Shown piece by piece: positions 41,611 to 51,292 of a stretch of 64,000 nt of DNA. The notes under the pieces are model-generated. The model was not told where the DNA came from. It saw only the letters and a program-made list of their open reading frames with translations, and made no database searches. Position numbers and translations under genes: made by a program. Each line of letters opens with the position of its first letter. Position 1 is the stretch's first letter. Source of the stretch: Acinetobacter sp. B51(2017) (lineage in GTDB: Bacteria; Pseudomonadota; Gammaproteobacteria; Pseudomonadales; Moraxellaceae); assembly GCF_003711395.1 (NCBI RefSeq), contig NZ_PJRJ01000004.1, positions 94,559 through 158,558 of the forward strand, given 5' to 3'.

Positions 41611-41635
41611 AGGCAGAACGCTCTGTGTTCTGCCT
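41611..41635. other. Hairpin after the small exported peptide gene
   Basis: AGGCAGAAC (41611-41619), seven-base loop, GTTCTGCCT (41627-41635). A perfect 9-bp stem without a T-run; it may stabilise the mRNA 3' end or aid termination. Confidence 0.5.
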
Positions 41636-41794
41636 GATCTGATTGGATAAAATAAAGTTGCACTATGATTATTGTGTTTTATTGTGCCAGACTATATGTA
41701 TAATAAAGATGCGTATGTATTTACCTTTTTTGACACGAAAACTCTATAATTAAACCATTATTCATTTTTATATTTTTCTTTTTAAATTAAGCCT

Positions 41795-41974
41795 ATGCAA
41801 GAATTAGAAGCATTACTTCAGGGTCAAATTGCGCCTCAAGCAGTATGTCTAGACAACTTAGTCGAGCTTGCGCTGCTGCATGCCCAGCCAGAGTCGACTG
41901 AATATGAGATTATTGATCTTGCGAGCAATCTATTATTAGCCAGTTATTTAAAACAAGCGCAAGAATATCTTTAG
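41795..41974 (+). CDS. Small acidic hypothetical protein
   Basis: A 59-residue ORF, acidic and Leu/Ala-rich (MQELEALLQGQIAPQAV...SYLKQAQEYL), with no signal peptide. It ends 9 bases before the large hypothetical gene at 41984 and uses similar codons, so the two are probably co-transcribed. Unknown function. Confidence 0.6.
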   Translation: MQELEALLQGQIAPQAVCLDNLVELALLHAQPESTEYEIIDLASNLLLASYLKQAQEYL

Positions 41975-41983
41975 AGAAGCCAG

Positions 41984-43765
41984 ATGAAGCCCTTAGATAA
42001 AGCATTATTAACACAAGAACTGTCCGAACTCATCCATAGTTTAAAAAATGGCAATTTGTCTTATTTTGATCATGCTCGCTCTAAACAACGCATTTTGGAA
42101 ATACAACAACTCTGCACCTACCTATTACAACAACGCAGTCCAAAACAACAGCAACTTGAACCTTTACTCTATGCTCAAGATTTTGTCTATCAATGTCGTT
42201 ATCGCGAATTTTGCTGTGGGGTATTTAGTCAAGATCAAGCTTTAGAAGATATCTTGTATCAGCAGACCCAGTCTAGCTGGGCCTTGCTGTATGAACCAAG
42301 CGAAGGTTGGCAAATTTGGTTACTACAAATGCCAAATCAAACGTTACTGATTAGTGACAGCGGTGACTTAGAGACCGTCTATGCATGGTTAGTCACTCAG
42401 CAAATGAAATATCACTGTTTTGACTCCAATAGCCCAGCAGCCCAGCAGCTCGAACACGAGCAGCCAATTGCCGAAGTTGACTTATATACTGAGCCACAAT
42501 CCCAAACAGCAGCTGTAGCTACGCCAAGCGCCATGGATAATGCACGTCAACAAATGCAAAAGCAGAGAGTTGAGCAAGCGATGCACATTCCAGTAAGTCA
42601 TTTACCTGATGTTTTTGAACCCAAAACCCAACAACAGATTCAACGTCGAGTATTACAAGAAGCGCAATTTACCTCAAGTCAGCCCCCCTCCCCCAAAATA
42701 AGTCGTCTACTGCGCAAACAAGAAACCGATATTAGTGAAGGACTGTCTTTTGATTTAGGCTTAGAGCCGTTGGATTTAAATCCGCAGCAGCCCATGCAGA
42801 TTCCACCTTTGTTTAGTGCAACTGAACCTAATTTAAGCCAAGTAATGATAGAACCAAGCTTTGAAGCTTTTGATTTTAAACATCCAGAACGCCAAACAGC
42901 TACTACGCCACACGTACAACAAGATCTGCAGCGTTTTAATCGCTCACAAACTCGTGCAACTCAAGCACTAAACACGGCAGTAGAGCCGCTCAACACCAGT
43001 ATAGAACCGTTAAATAGTGCTAAAAAAGTGATTACAACTCATCACCGTGCTAAAAAACCTGAAGCGATGCCTGACTTAGTTATGCAAGGTTATCCTTGTC
43101 AGGTCCATGCTTTACTATTTGAAGCTGCACGCGAAAAGCAACTCTACCGTATTCAACCACAGCATATTGACTGTGAGCATGTTGATTTATTACTGCATGA
43201 TCATGATACCAATAATGTGTTTCAGCAGCCAATTTATCTTGCCGAGCAAATTGATGCCCAAGGTCGCTTTGTTAAATATTTGGCTTTATTTGGTGCGCAA
43301 GGTGAATTACAAGCGATTCGTTTAGCGCATATTTTTAGCCATGCTCAAGGCCATAAATTGGTTGCAGTCAGTCGCATCGACTGGCCAAATCTAGAGCAAA
43401 ATCTATTTGATTTTGATAAGTTATTCCATACTTATACTGCCTTAGCAGAACTGATTTGGAGTCAGCAGCCTTATTATCCATTTATTCCAGTACATTTGAT
43501 TCAAACACAAAAATTTATTCAATTTATCGAAACACCTGCTACTCCTGACACGCCATTATTGCTATTAAAAGAACGTCAAAAAATCCGCGTCATTCATGGT
43601 GATCATCGTCTTCAGCTGTCTTTACACGAAATTGCCTATCCGTATTTATTACTCGATCGTCAGCAAGGCATTAGTTGGCAGTTGATTCAAGAAGTGATTC
43701 AAGGTTTAGCTCAACCGATTGACCCAATTCGTCTTTACGAAGCCATCTGTCTACAAGCATCTTAA
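41984..43765 (+). CDS. Large hypothetical protein, possible ParB/Srx-like C-terminal domain
   Basis: The 593-residue protein has a folded N-terminal part (about 1-150), a long Gln/Pro/Ser-rich linker (about 160-350) with repeated EPLN motifs, and a conserved-looking C-terminal part. The end contains PFIPVHLIQTQKFIQF and KIRVIHGDHRLQLSLHE. That His-Gly-Asp-His-Arg pattern recalls the GxxR/HR motif of ParB and sulfiredoxin-like domains. This is an inference from pattern only. A 59-residue gene precedes it by 9 bases. Confidence 0.7.
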   Translation: MKPLDKALLTQELSELIHSLKNGNLSYFDHARSKQRILEIQQLCTYLLQQRSPKQQQLEPLLYAQDFVYQCRYREFCCGVFSQDQALEDILYQQTQSSWALLYEPSEGWQIWLLQMPNQTLLISDSGDLETVYAWLVTQQMKYHCFDSNSPAAQQLEHEQPIAEVDLYTEPQSQTAAVATPSAMDNARQQMQKQRVEQAMHIPVSHLPDVFEPKTQQQIQRRVLQEAQFTSSQPPSPKISRLLRKQETDISEGLSFDLGLEPLDLNPQQPMQIPPLFSATEPNLSQVMIEPSFEAFDFKHPERQTATTPHVQQDLQRFNRSQTRATQALNTAVEPLNTSIEPLNSAKKVITTHHRAKKPEAMPDLVMQGYPCQVHALLFEAAREKQLYRIQPQHIDCEHVDLLLHDHDTNNVFQQPIYLAEQIDAQGRFVKYLALFGAQGELQAIRLAHIFSHAQGHKLVAVSRIDWPNLEQNLFDFDKLFHTYTALAELIWSQQPYYPFIPVHLIQTQKFIQFIETPATPDTPLLLLKERQKIRVIHGDHRLQLSLHEIAYPYLLLDRQQGISWQLIQEVIQGLAQPIDPIRLYEAICLQAS

Positions 43766-43849
43766 ATTGCTGTAATTTTGTAGCGATGACTTGCCTTATG
43801 GCGCTGAAATTTACCACACTAAGTGAAAACTTCATGCTTAATGATAATA

Positions 43850-44917
43850 ATGGCCATCACTAAAAAAATAGTACTCTTGGGCGCTTTAGCAAGCATCAGT
43901 AGCACGCTTTGGGCACAATCAGACCGTCAAAATACTGGTTGGCTCTATCAAATTCCGCGTGTCATTGATGCAACTCCCACCATTTTTCCTAAACAATCTG
44001 ATCATCCCATTGTACCCAACACCCAAGCCACTGAAGACAAGAGTTGGGTTGATCATCAACAAAAAGGCTTACGTAACTGGGTGGATGGCACTGCACATAA
44101 AGTAGATGATTGGTTTGGTGAAACTGACCCTAACCGTCCTGCTTCAGCGACCTTAAGAATTTTGCTTGATCAGCAGTGGGATAAATATGATAGCTACGAA
44201 ATTCGACCACGGATTCGCGGCAAAATTGACTTACCTACCTTAGAAAAGCGTTTTAGCTTGGTGTTTGGTGATGATAGCTTAGATGATCAGCTCGATACTC
44301 AGGTTAGTATCACCAATGAAAATCCTGCTCTTGCACAAGATAAAAATTATGACAGCAAACGTACCCGTGAAGATAACAGCTCGATTGCCTTACGCTGGAG
44401 TAATTTTGCGAAAAGTTTACCTTTTGACACCGATGCCGATATAGGTCTGCGCTCAGGCGATGATGTTTATTTACGTTTAAAAGCAGAAAAAGATTGGCAG
44501 CTTGAAAATGACTTTCGCCTGCATGCCGAACAAATTTATCGCTATGGTAGCGACAGCGAAAATTATCTGCGTACCAATTTAGAGTTAGTGCATGAACGCC
44601 CAAATGAAGCGCTGCTCTCCAATCAGTTTTCCCTAATTTATGCCGATGAATCAGAGGATGATTTAAATTGGTCGACCTATAGTTTCCGTCAACATCAATT
44701 TTTTCGCGGCAATCGCTTTAACTACGGTATTTACACCGCTGGCTATTACAACACAGATCTATTACGCCTCAATAGTTGGGGGCCGTTTGTGTCGTGGCGA
44801 CAGCCATTTTTACGTGAATGGTTTTTTGTGCAAGGTGACTTAAACTATTTAAATGATCATCGTGAAGATCAAGATCATCATCTAGGTGCACTGGTTCGTT
44901 TTGAAGCCTTATTCTAA
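43850..44917 (+). CDS. Exported, probably outer-membrane protein
   Basis: The protein has 355 residues from the ATG at 43850, with a signal peptide (MAITKKIVLLGALASISSTLWA) and an amphipathic, aromatic-rich body. Alternating patterns and a terminal Phe (VRFEALF) suggest a beta-barrel. The start could also be ATG at 43841. No named family recognised. A bidirectional hairpin separates it from the convergent gene. Confidence 0.7.
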   Translation: MAITKKIVLLGALASISSTLWAQSDRQNTGWLYQIPRVIDATPTIFPKQSDHPIVPNTQATEDKSWVDHQQKGLRNWVDGTAHKVDDWFGETDPNRPASATLRILLDQQWDKYDSYEIRPRIRGKIDLPTLEKRFSLVFGDDSLDDQLDTQVSITNENPALAQDKNYDSKRTREDNSSIALRWSNFAKSLPFDTDADIGLRSGDDVYLRLKAEKDWQLENDFRLHAEQIYRYGSDSENYLRTNLELVHERPNEALLSNQFSLIYADESEDDLNWSTYSFRQHQFFRGNRFNYGIYTAGYYNTDLLRLNSWGPFVSWRQPFLREWFFVQGDLNYLNDHREDQDHHLGALVRFEALF

Positions 44918-44923
44918 AGCTAA

Positions 44924-44948
44924 AAAAAGCCCATCGATCATGGGCTTA
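44924..44948. terminator. Terminator between convergent genes
   Basis: AAGCCCAT paired with ATGGGCTT around a short loop. The A-run at the left serves as the T-run for the minus-strand gene. Confidence 0.8.
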
Positions 44949-44951
44949 AGC

Positions 44952-45215
44952 TTAAGAGTATAGTTCAGCTACAATCGTCACACGGTCATCACGTTGTTCA
45001 CGAATTGTGTCCTGACGCTCAGAAAATTTATTAATTTCTGTAACGACCAATTTATTCAACCTAACGCGATCGTTTCGTTGCACGCGTTTAACTTGGGGTG
45101 CCGATTTCATTTTAGTTGGCTTGGTCATTTGAATACAATCATCTGCTGGCGCAGCCATGACTTGGGTAGATACACCCATCATTGCAACTAAAACTAAACT
45201 CAACAGCACTTTCAT
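44952..45215 (-). CDS. Small exported hypothetical protein
   Basis: The 87-residue protein has a signal peptide (MKVLLSLVLVAMMGVSTQVMA) and a basic mature part rich in Arg, Lys and Asp, with one Cys. AAGG precedes the ATG at 45215, chosen over 45239. No recognised domain. Confidence 0.6.
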   Translation of the reverse strand: MKVLLSLVLVAMMGVSTQVMAAPADDCIQMTKPTKMKSAPQVKRVQRNDRVRLNKLVVTEINKFSERQDTIREQRDDRVTIVAELYS

Positions 45216-45365
45216 AGCCTTGATTCTCTCATCTCTCAATAATCGCTATTATAGATTAATTTTAAAAAAATAATTTATTTTATAGATTAAAAACACACAG
45301 GATTTTCTAATTTTAAGCATCGGTTTTTTGCATTATTTTTAAAATCATAAGCTTAGCAGAGGCGT

Positions 45366-45390
45366 AAAAAAAGCTCCCCGTAGGGAGCTT
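45366..45390 (-). terminator. Terminator after htpG
   Basis: AAGCTCCC (45371-45378), loop CGTA, GGGAGCTT (45383-45390). The minus-strand T-run is the A-run at 45366-45372. Confidence 0.85.
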
Positions 45391-45405
45391 TTGCAATTAT
45401 AAAAC

Positions 45406-47325
45406 TTAAGCTAACAGTAGGCTATTAATACGTTTTACATATTCAGCAGGATCTTCAGGTAAACCACCTTCTGCAATCACGGCTTGGTCAAAAATCACAT
45501 TGGCTAAGTTATCAAACTGTGCCGAACCTTGTAATTTTTGCACCAATGGATGGCTTGGGTTAATTTCTAAGATTGGTTTGCTGTCTGGTACAGGCTGACC
45601 TGCATCTTTAAGCATACGAATTAACTGCGGTGACAATTGACCTTCTGGCGTCACTAAGCACGCTGGCGAGTCGACTAAACGCGTAGTCACACGCACTTCT
45701 TTAGTTTTGTCTTTTAGTGAGGTACTTAACTGCTCAACTACAGGTTTAAATGCTTCTGCCGCTTGTTCTAGCGCTTGTTTTTCTTCGGCATCTTGTAAAT
45801 CACCTAAGTCCACTGCACCTTTAGCCACGTTTTGTAACGGTGTGCCATCAAACTCATGTACAAATTCCATTGCCCACTCATCCACACGTTCGGTCATAAG
45901 GAGCACTTCAATGTCTTTTTTCTTGAACAATTCAAGTTGTGGTGAGTTCTTCGCAGCGTTTAAGCTTTCCGCAGTCACATAGTAAATGGCTTTTTGACCA
46001 TCTTTCATACGTGCTTTGTAGTCGCTTAATGAAGTGCTAACTTCATCATTGCTAGACGTTGCAAAACGTAATAATTTTAAAATACGCTCACGGTTGGCAA
46101 GATCTTCACCTAAACCCTCTTTCAGCACCGACGCAAATTCACGGTAGAAGGTTTTAAAGTTTTCTTGGTCTTTTTCATCTTCTGACTTCGCCAAACCATC
46201 GAGCATAGTCAAAATACGACGCGCGTTACCTTCGCGAATGGTTTTTACATCACGGCTTTCTTGTAATAACTCACGACTGACATTTAGTGGTAAGTCCGCA
46301 CTGTCGACAATACCTTGAACAAAGCGTAGATAGTTTGGAATCAAGTTGTCGGCATCATCCATAATAAAGACGCGTTTTACATACAACTTAATCCCAGCTT
46401 TGGCTTCACGAGTAAAGATATTGCTTGGCGCTTTACTTGGAATATATAGCAACTGAGTATATTCAGTGCTACCCTCAACGCGGTTATGCGCCCATGCCAA
46501 AGGATTGGCAAAGTCATGGGTTAAGTTTTTATAAAACTCTTGGTATTGCTCTTCGCTGACTTCGTTTTTATTACGTGTCCATAAAGCACTGGCTGAGTTA
46601 ATTGCTTCCCACTCGTCTGTCGTCACATACTGACCTGGTTTCGCTTCTTCGCCTTCAGCGGCTTCTTCTTGTTGCCACACTTGCTTTTGCATTTCAATTG
46701 GCAAGCTAATGTGGTCTGAATATTTATTGATGATTTGTTTGACTTTAAAACGATCTAGGTATTCGGTTGCATCTTCACGTAAATGTAAAATGATGTCTGT
46801 ACCACGATCCGTTTTTTCAATCGTTTCTGTTTCAAACTCACCTGTACCATTGCTGACCCAACGTACACCCTGGCTTGCCTCTACACCTGCACGGCGCGAT
46901 TCAACGGTAATTTTATCAGCCACAATAAAGCCAGAGTAGAAACCCACCCCGAATTGGCCAATCAATTGCGCATCAGATTTTTGATCACCAGATAATTTAG
47001 ACATAAAGTCTTTGGTGCCTGATTTAGCAATTGTTCCTAAATGTTCAATCGCTTCAGCTTCAGTTAAACCAATACCGTTATCTGAGATGATAATTTGTTT
47101 TTTGTCTGCATCAAGCGTCACACGCACATGCAAGTCTGGATCATTTTCATAATATTCAGGATGATTAATACCTTCAAAACGTAATTTATCGCAGGCATCT
47201 GAAGCGTTAGAAATCAGCTCACGCAAGAAAATTTCAGGATTAGAATATAAAGAATGCGTTACCAAGTGTAGCAATTGGGCAACTTCAGCTTGGAAACTAT
47301 GTTTTTGTGCGTTTGCTTCGCTCAT
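45406..47325 (-). CDS. htpG: Chaperone HtpG (Hsp90)
   Basis: The 639-residue Hsp90 homologue has the GHKL ATP site NASDACDKLRFE near residue 40, DNGIGL near 87 and GQFGVGFYSGF near 127. Middle and C-terminal dimerisation domains are of normal length. It is a cytosolic ATP-dependent chaperone. A terminator follows at 45366-45390. Confidence 0.98.
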   Translation of the reverse strand: MSEANAQKHSFQAEVAQLLHLVTHSLYSNPEIFLRELISNASDACDKLRFEGINHPEYYENDPDLHVRVTLDADKKQIIISDNGIGLTEAEAIEHLGTIAKSGTKDFMSKLSGDQKSDAQLIGQFGVGFYSGFIVADKITVESRRAGVEASQGVRWVSNGTGEFETETIEKTDRGTDIILHLREDATEYLDRFKVKQIINKYSDHISLPIEMQKQVWQQEEAAEGEEAKPGQYVTTDEWEAINSASALWTRNKNEVSEEQYQEFYKNLTHDFANPLAWAHNRVEGSTEYTQLLYIPSKAPSNIFTREAKAGIKLYVKRVFIMDDADNLIPNYLRFVQGIVDSADLPLNVSRELLQESRDVKTIREGNARRILTMLDGLAKSEDEKDQENFKTFYREFASVLKEGLGEDLANRERILKLLRFATSSNDEVSTSLSDYKARMKDGQKAIYYVTAESLNAAKNSPQLELFKKKDIEVLLMTERVDEWAMEFVHEFDGTPLQNVAKGAVDLGDLQDAEEKQALEQAAEAFKPVVEQLSTSLKDKTKEVRVTTRLVDSPACLVTPEGQLSPQLIRMLKDAGQPVPDSKPILEINPSHPLVQKLQGSAQFDNLANVIFDQAVIAEGGLPEDPAEYVKRINSLLLA

Positions 47326-47403
47326 TGGTCATTCCTCGATTTATAGATGCAATATCTATTGGAGTGACCTCAATTTTTTTCAATGGTAAAACCTAAAAAA
47401 ATT

Positions 47404-47748
47404 TTAAAATGGTCCCATTTTATAAATTCGACTTAGATGTAAATCTAGTTTTTGCTGACGCATTTTATAGACATCTAATAAACAATTTATATTGTCTTGG
47501 CATTGATTACGCAGCTGCAACCATTTGACTTGTTCTTCTTGAATCACCGAACGCGTACCCATCGGGACTAATTTACGTAAAATATTATAGGTAGTCGCCA
47601 TTTTAACATCAGCATCATTGAGCCTATTATGATTGCAAATAGCTTTTTCAGTTGGCGTTTCTGCACGTTGACAATCAAAGCTCGCCGCCTGTGCAGTTGT
47701 CGCTGCAGCTACCAATCCCAATAAGCCAAGCAAAACGAGTATTTTCAT
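47404..47748 (-). CDS. DUF1311/LprI-like exported protein
   Basis: The 114-residue protein has a signal peptide (about 1-21) and a small domain with four cysteines (FDCQRAETPTEKAICNHNRL, then CQDNINC). This matches the LprI-type family found also at 29103-29489. Relatives have been linked to lysozyme inhibition; activity here is unknown. The ATG at 47748 has GGTGA upstream and is preferred to 47772. Confidence 0.78.
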   Translation of the reverse strand: MKILVLLGLLGLVAAATTAQAASFDCQRAETPTEKAICNHNRLNDADVKMATTYNILRKLVPMGTRSVIQEEQVKWLQLRNQCQDNINCLLDVYKMRQQKLDLHLSRIYKMGPF

Positions 47749-47846
47749 AAGAGTATCACCGCGATCTTTCACTTAAGCTTAGTAGATTGTTTGTAAATTC
47801 AATAGCCTAGTTTTGTTAGCAATCTGCTATTTTCTGCAAAATATAA

Positions 47847-47877
47847 AAAAAGCCTCCTGATATGGAGGCTTTTTTTA
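47847..47877. terminator. Terminator between OmpW gene and the DUF1311 gene
   Basis: AGCCTCC/GGAGGCT stem (47851-47857 with 47864-47870), flanked by A-runs and T-runs that extend the pairing. Confidence 0.88.
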
Positions 47878-47887
47878 ACGCTCAAAC

Positions 47888-48466
47888 TTAGAATTTGTAG
47901 CTATAACCTAATGTATAAACAATTGGGTCAATGTCTAAATCAAATTTAGTATCGTCAACCAGTGTGACTTCTGGGCTTAAATCTGCATAACGTACGTCTG
48001 CATACACACCCCAGTTTTTCGCATCTGCAGGTTGATAGTTAAAACCCACTTGGCCAGCAAGACCAAATTCTTCTTTTACATCTTTGGCAAGGCCATCTTC
48101 ATCCCATGCGATAAATGCAGTGCCGCCTACCCCAATGTATGGCGTGAAGCGTGTTGAGTTTTTAAAGTTGTATTTTGCAGTGATGGTTGGTGGTAAATGT
48201 TTGATACTTGCTTGGCTAGTACCATTCACAAGTACGTCATGATTAAAAGGTGTTGCAAGTAATAACTCAGTCGAGAAGTTATCATTAAAGAAGTATTCAA
48301 CTGATGGTGTAAAACCAAATTCGTGATCTGCTTCAACAGTTGCACCACCTAAATTGTGGTCACCTGTTGGTGCAAGTACAGATGCACCCACTTTCACTTG
48401 CCATTCGCCTGCCATTGCTGATGCAGACATCCCCAATAATGCAACAATTGCAATTTGTTTTAACAT
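47888..48466 (-). CDS. OmpW-family outer membrane protein
   Basis: The 192-residue protein has a signal peptide ending AMAG-E and an eight-stranded barrel pattern. The OmpW-type elements are WQVKVGASVLAPTG near the start, HLPPTITAKYNF in the middle and the C-terminal aromatic YTLGYSYKF. It forms a small hydrophobic-substrate channel in the outer membrane. Confidence 0.92.
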   Translation of the reverse strand: MLKQIAIVALLGMSASAMAGEWQVKVGASVLAPTGDHNLGGATVEADHEFGFTPSVEYFFNDNFSTELLLATPFNHDVLVNGTSQASIKHLPPTITAKYNFKNSTRFTPYIGVGGTAFIAWDEDGLAKDVKEEFGLAGQVGFNYQPADAKNWGVYADVRYADLSPEVTLVDDTKFDLDIDPIVYTLGYSYKF

Positions 48467-48690
48467 GACGTTTTTCTCATTAAATCATTTATACAGATAT
48501 TAAACCTAGAGTGTATTTAATATGCAATATCTATAAATTAGCATTTTATTTATTTATTTTTAAGTTATTAATTTTTATATTTATTTATTTTAATCCAACC
48601 AACTTGGTCGATTTTAAAAGTGTGACCAAGTTGGTTATATTGAGATATTAAAATCCGAGTATTTTTATCAGAATTTAATAAAAGTTTGGT

Positions 48691-50055
48691 TTATAGCACC
48701 ATTGCCGCGATCCAACCAAAAATCATTAATGGGATATTAAAATGAATAAAAGTTGGAATAACACTGTCTTTCATATGGTCATGTTGACCATCCATATTTA
48801 AGCCAGAAGTTGGACCTAAAGTTGAGTCCGAGGCTGGTGAACCTGCATCACCAAGTGCTGCTGCAGTACCAATAATGGCAATCGTCGCTGCTGGACTAAA
48901 ACCAAACTGAATACATAATGGTACGTAAATAATCGCTAAAATTGGCACTGTTGAGAATGATGAACCAATGCCTAAGGTAATTAATAAACCAATCAGTAGC
49001 ATCCAAAATGCAGCGAGTGCTTGGCTATTGCCAATCCATTGCACTGATGCTTCAACCAAAGCAGGCACCTGATTAGTGGCTTCAATGACTGAGGCAAAGC
49101 CTTGCGCTGAAATCATAATAAAGCCAACCAATGCCATCATACGCATACCGCTAATGATCACATCATCTGCTTCTTTCCATTTAAAGATCCCTGCAAAGCT
49201 TAAGATTGATACACCCACCAATCCCGCTAAAATCATCGACTCTGAATAAAGCTGTACCGCTAAAGTTGCCACCACCGCAAAAGCTGCCATATACAAGGTA
49301 AATTTGGCAATTTTAGGTGCACCACTTTGGTCTGTGTCAATTTCATCAGCAATACTTGCAGATGCCTCTATATGCACATTTTTATATTCGCGTGGCTTAC
49401 GATAGCTAATGAAAATTGCAGTCAGTAGACCTACAAACATCCCTAGCACAGGAATTGCCATAGCTGCTGGAATTTGATCATAGCTAATTTGAAAGCCGTA
49501 ATCTTTACCAAAGTTATTGATATTACTACCTAAAATATCATTTAGGAAGATTGCACCAAAACCAACTGGCACTAACATATAAGTACCAACCAAACCAAAA
49601 GTCAGTAAACAGGTAATTAAACGACGGTCAAGTTTGAGATGGTTAAAGACGCTCAGTAAAGGCGGAATTAACACAGGAATAAAAGCAATATGCACTGGCA
49701 ATACGTTTTGTGAACTCACCGCAGCCATAGCTACCGTAAAGAATAAAATGAGTTTTACTCGGTTTCGGGCTTTGGCAGTTGCATCGCCTTTTAAGGCTGT
49801 AATCAGCTTATACGCCAATAAATCAGGTAAACCTGAACGTGCTAAAGCTAAGGCAAAGGCACCTAATACACCATAGGCTAAGGCAATTTGTGCACCGCCA
49901 CCTAATCCATTATTAAAGGCTTCTAAAGTACCTTGCAGCCCTAAGCCTGCCAATAAACCACCCGTGACCGCACCAATAATCAAGGCAAAAACCACAGGAA
50001 CACGAGCCAACGACAGGCCAAACATGACCCCGATAGCAGCTAGAATCGCGAACAT
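48691..50055 (-). CDS. NhaC-type/YuiF-like transporter
   Basis: The 454-residue protein has about 12 membrane segments and an internal cytoplasmic loop around residues 235-255. Features such as SSQNVLPVHIAFIPVLIPPLL and LGDAGSPASDSTLGPTSGL resemble the Na+/H+ antiporter NhaC superfamily branch annotated as YuiF or histidine-related transporters. Substrate not certain. The start is ATG at 50055; an upstream TTG at 50103 gives a 470-residue form. Confidence 0.85.
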   Translation of the reverse strand: MFAILAAIGVMFGLSLARVPVVFALIIGAVTGGLLAGLGLQGTLEAFNNGLGGGAQIALAYGVLGAFALALARSGLPDLLAYKLITALKGDATAKARNRVKLILFFTVAMAAVSSQNVLPVHIAFIPVLIPPLLSVFNHLKLDRRLITCLLTFGLVGTYMLVPVGFGAIFLNDILGSNINNFGKDYGFQISYDQIPAAMAIPVLGMFVGLLTAIFISYRKPREYKNVHIEASASIADEIDTDQSGAPKIAKFTLYMAAFAVVATLAVQLYSESMILAGLVGVSILSFAGIFKWKEADDVIISGMRMMALVGFIMISAQGFASVIEATNQVPALVEASVQWIGNSQALAAFWMLLIGLLITLGIGSSFSTVPILAIIYVPLCIQFGFSPAATIAIIGTAAALGDAGSPASDSTLGPTSGLNMDGQHDHMKDSVIPTFIHFNIPLMIFGWIAAMVL

Positions 50056-50144
50056 AAGACAAGAGAGGGAGTGATAAAAATAGCATTTTATCAGAGTTTG
50101 CAAAAAAGAGGCATTTGATCCCTAGATGAATATTTTTTAGCCAC

Positions 50145-50171
50145 AAAAAAAGCATCCTCTAGGATGCTTTT
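50145..50171 (-). terminator. Terminator after the glycine-zipper lipoprotein gene
   Basis: AGCATCCT/AGGATGCT stem (50151-50158 with 50161-50168). The A-run at 50144-50150 is the minus-strand T-run. Confidence 0.85.
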
Positions 50172-50184
50172 CTTGGATTTTAGT

Positions 50185-50553
50185 TTAGCGATTTTTTTGT
50201 TCAATCGCAGCGCCTGCACCGCCACCAATTGCACCACCAATGGCTGCACCCGCATTACCACCAAAAACGCTTTTGCCCACAGCCGAACCAATCGCACCAC
50301 CTACACCACTGTAAGTTGCATTACGATTTGATCCACCTTGGGTTTTACTGCCAACAGCAGCACCTGCACCACCACCCACAGCTGAGCCGACACCACCACC
50401 CACGCTATTGCCCAAACCACCACCGACAGCGCCACCTAATGCTGCCGCACCAATACGCTGTTGATTAGAGTTCATGCTTTCACAACCGGTTAAGCTCAGC
50501 ATAGCTAAGGTTGCTGCTGCAGCCACGCCCATTAGTTTTTTCATCATCTTCAT
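50185..50553 (-). CDS. Glycine-zipper lipoprotein
   Basis: The 122-residue protein has a lipoprotein signal with lipobox LTGC near residue 24. The mature part is almost wholly Gly/Ala in GGAVGGG-type zippers, like outer-membrane 17-kDa surface antigen/SlyB-type small lipoproteins. The true start may be one of two downstream ATGs (50547 or 50544), which have AGGA at better spacing. Confidence 0.75.
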   Translation of the reverse strand: MKMMKKLMGVAAAATLAMLSLTGCESMNSNQQRIGAAALGGAVGGGLGNSVGGGVGSAVGGGAGAAVGSKTQGGSNRNATYSGVGGAIGSAVGKSVFGGNAGAAIGGAIGGGAGAAIEQKNR

Positions 50554-50678
50554 CCTAGCTGATTGATTGTTGTTAGTTTAAAGCCAATTTAAGCATGAAC
50601 TATTTTTAAACTGTTAACAGTAAGCTAAGAATTGCTGTAATGATGTAAAAATCACGCGCTTATGTATTTTTTCTAAGC

Positions 50679-51098
50679 TTATTTAGGCTGTTCTAAAATC
50701 ACCACATCACTGGTCACAACGCCTTTTTCGGCTGTGACCTTATTTTCATTGGGTAAGTTCTTTGGGGTTTTGTTGATTGTAGCTTGTAACTGGCGTTTAA
50801 CAGGTTCGATCTGACCAGAGCGAAACTCCATCCCTGCTGCATCAACATGAGTACTTTCAGACACCAACTGCCCTTCTTGGGTTAAGCGTTTGCTTTCTTG
50901 AATTTTAAAGGTGGGTACAACCATAGCATTACGACGTACAGGTGGTGCTAACTCGCCTTCAGGAAATTTCATATCTTTGTCAGCAAAGTACAGGTTTTTA
51001 GATACGCTGCTTTTTTCTTGAGTGGTTGCTTCAGCTGCTACAGCAGCCACGGTCATTAAGCTGAGTCCTAAAGTTAACAATGTTGCTTTAATATTCAT
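50679..51098 (-). CDS. Exported hypothetical protein
   Basis: The 139-residue protein has a signal peptide (MNIKATLLTLGLSLMTVAAVAA) and a polar mature region rich in Lys, Glu and Thr. No Cys-lipid motif and no recognised domain. It stands alone between the glycine-zipper lipoprotein gene and the rpoC terminator. Confidence 0.6.
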   Translation of the reverse strand: MNIKATLLTLGLSLMTVAAVAAEATTQEKSSVSKNLYFADKDMKFPEGELAPPVRRNAMVVPTFKIQESKRLTQEGQLVSESTHVDAAGMEFRSGQIEPVKRQLQATINKTPKNLPNENKVTAEKGVVTSDVVILEQPK

Positions 51099-51242
51099 AT
51101 CTAGCCCCTTGATTTTAAGTTTTTACGATTCTTTATAAAGCTTTAAAAATGACTATAGGCAATTTTTAAACAATCGCCAAGTTATAATTTTTTGATGCGT
51201 TTTCCCATACTTTGCAGCACTAAAAGAAACCTTATTATCAAT

Positions 51243-51271
51243 AAAAAAAGCCACCCGAAGGTGGCTTTTTT
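51243..51271 (-). terminator. Terminator after rpoC
   Basis: GCCACC-CGAA-GGTGGC (51250-51265), with the A-run at 51243-51249 serving as T-run on the minus strand. Stem and loop are the same as in the terminator at 2096-2111. Confidence 0.9.
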
Positions 51272-51292
51272 ATGCTTGGTTTAAAGGGCTAA

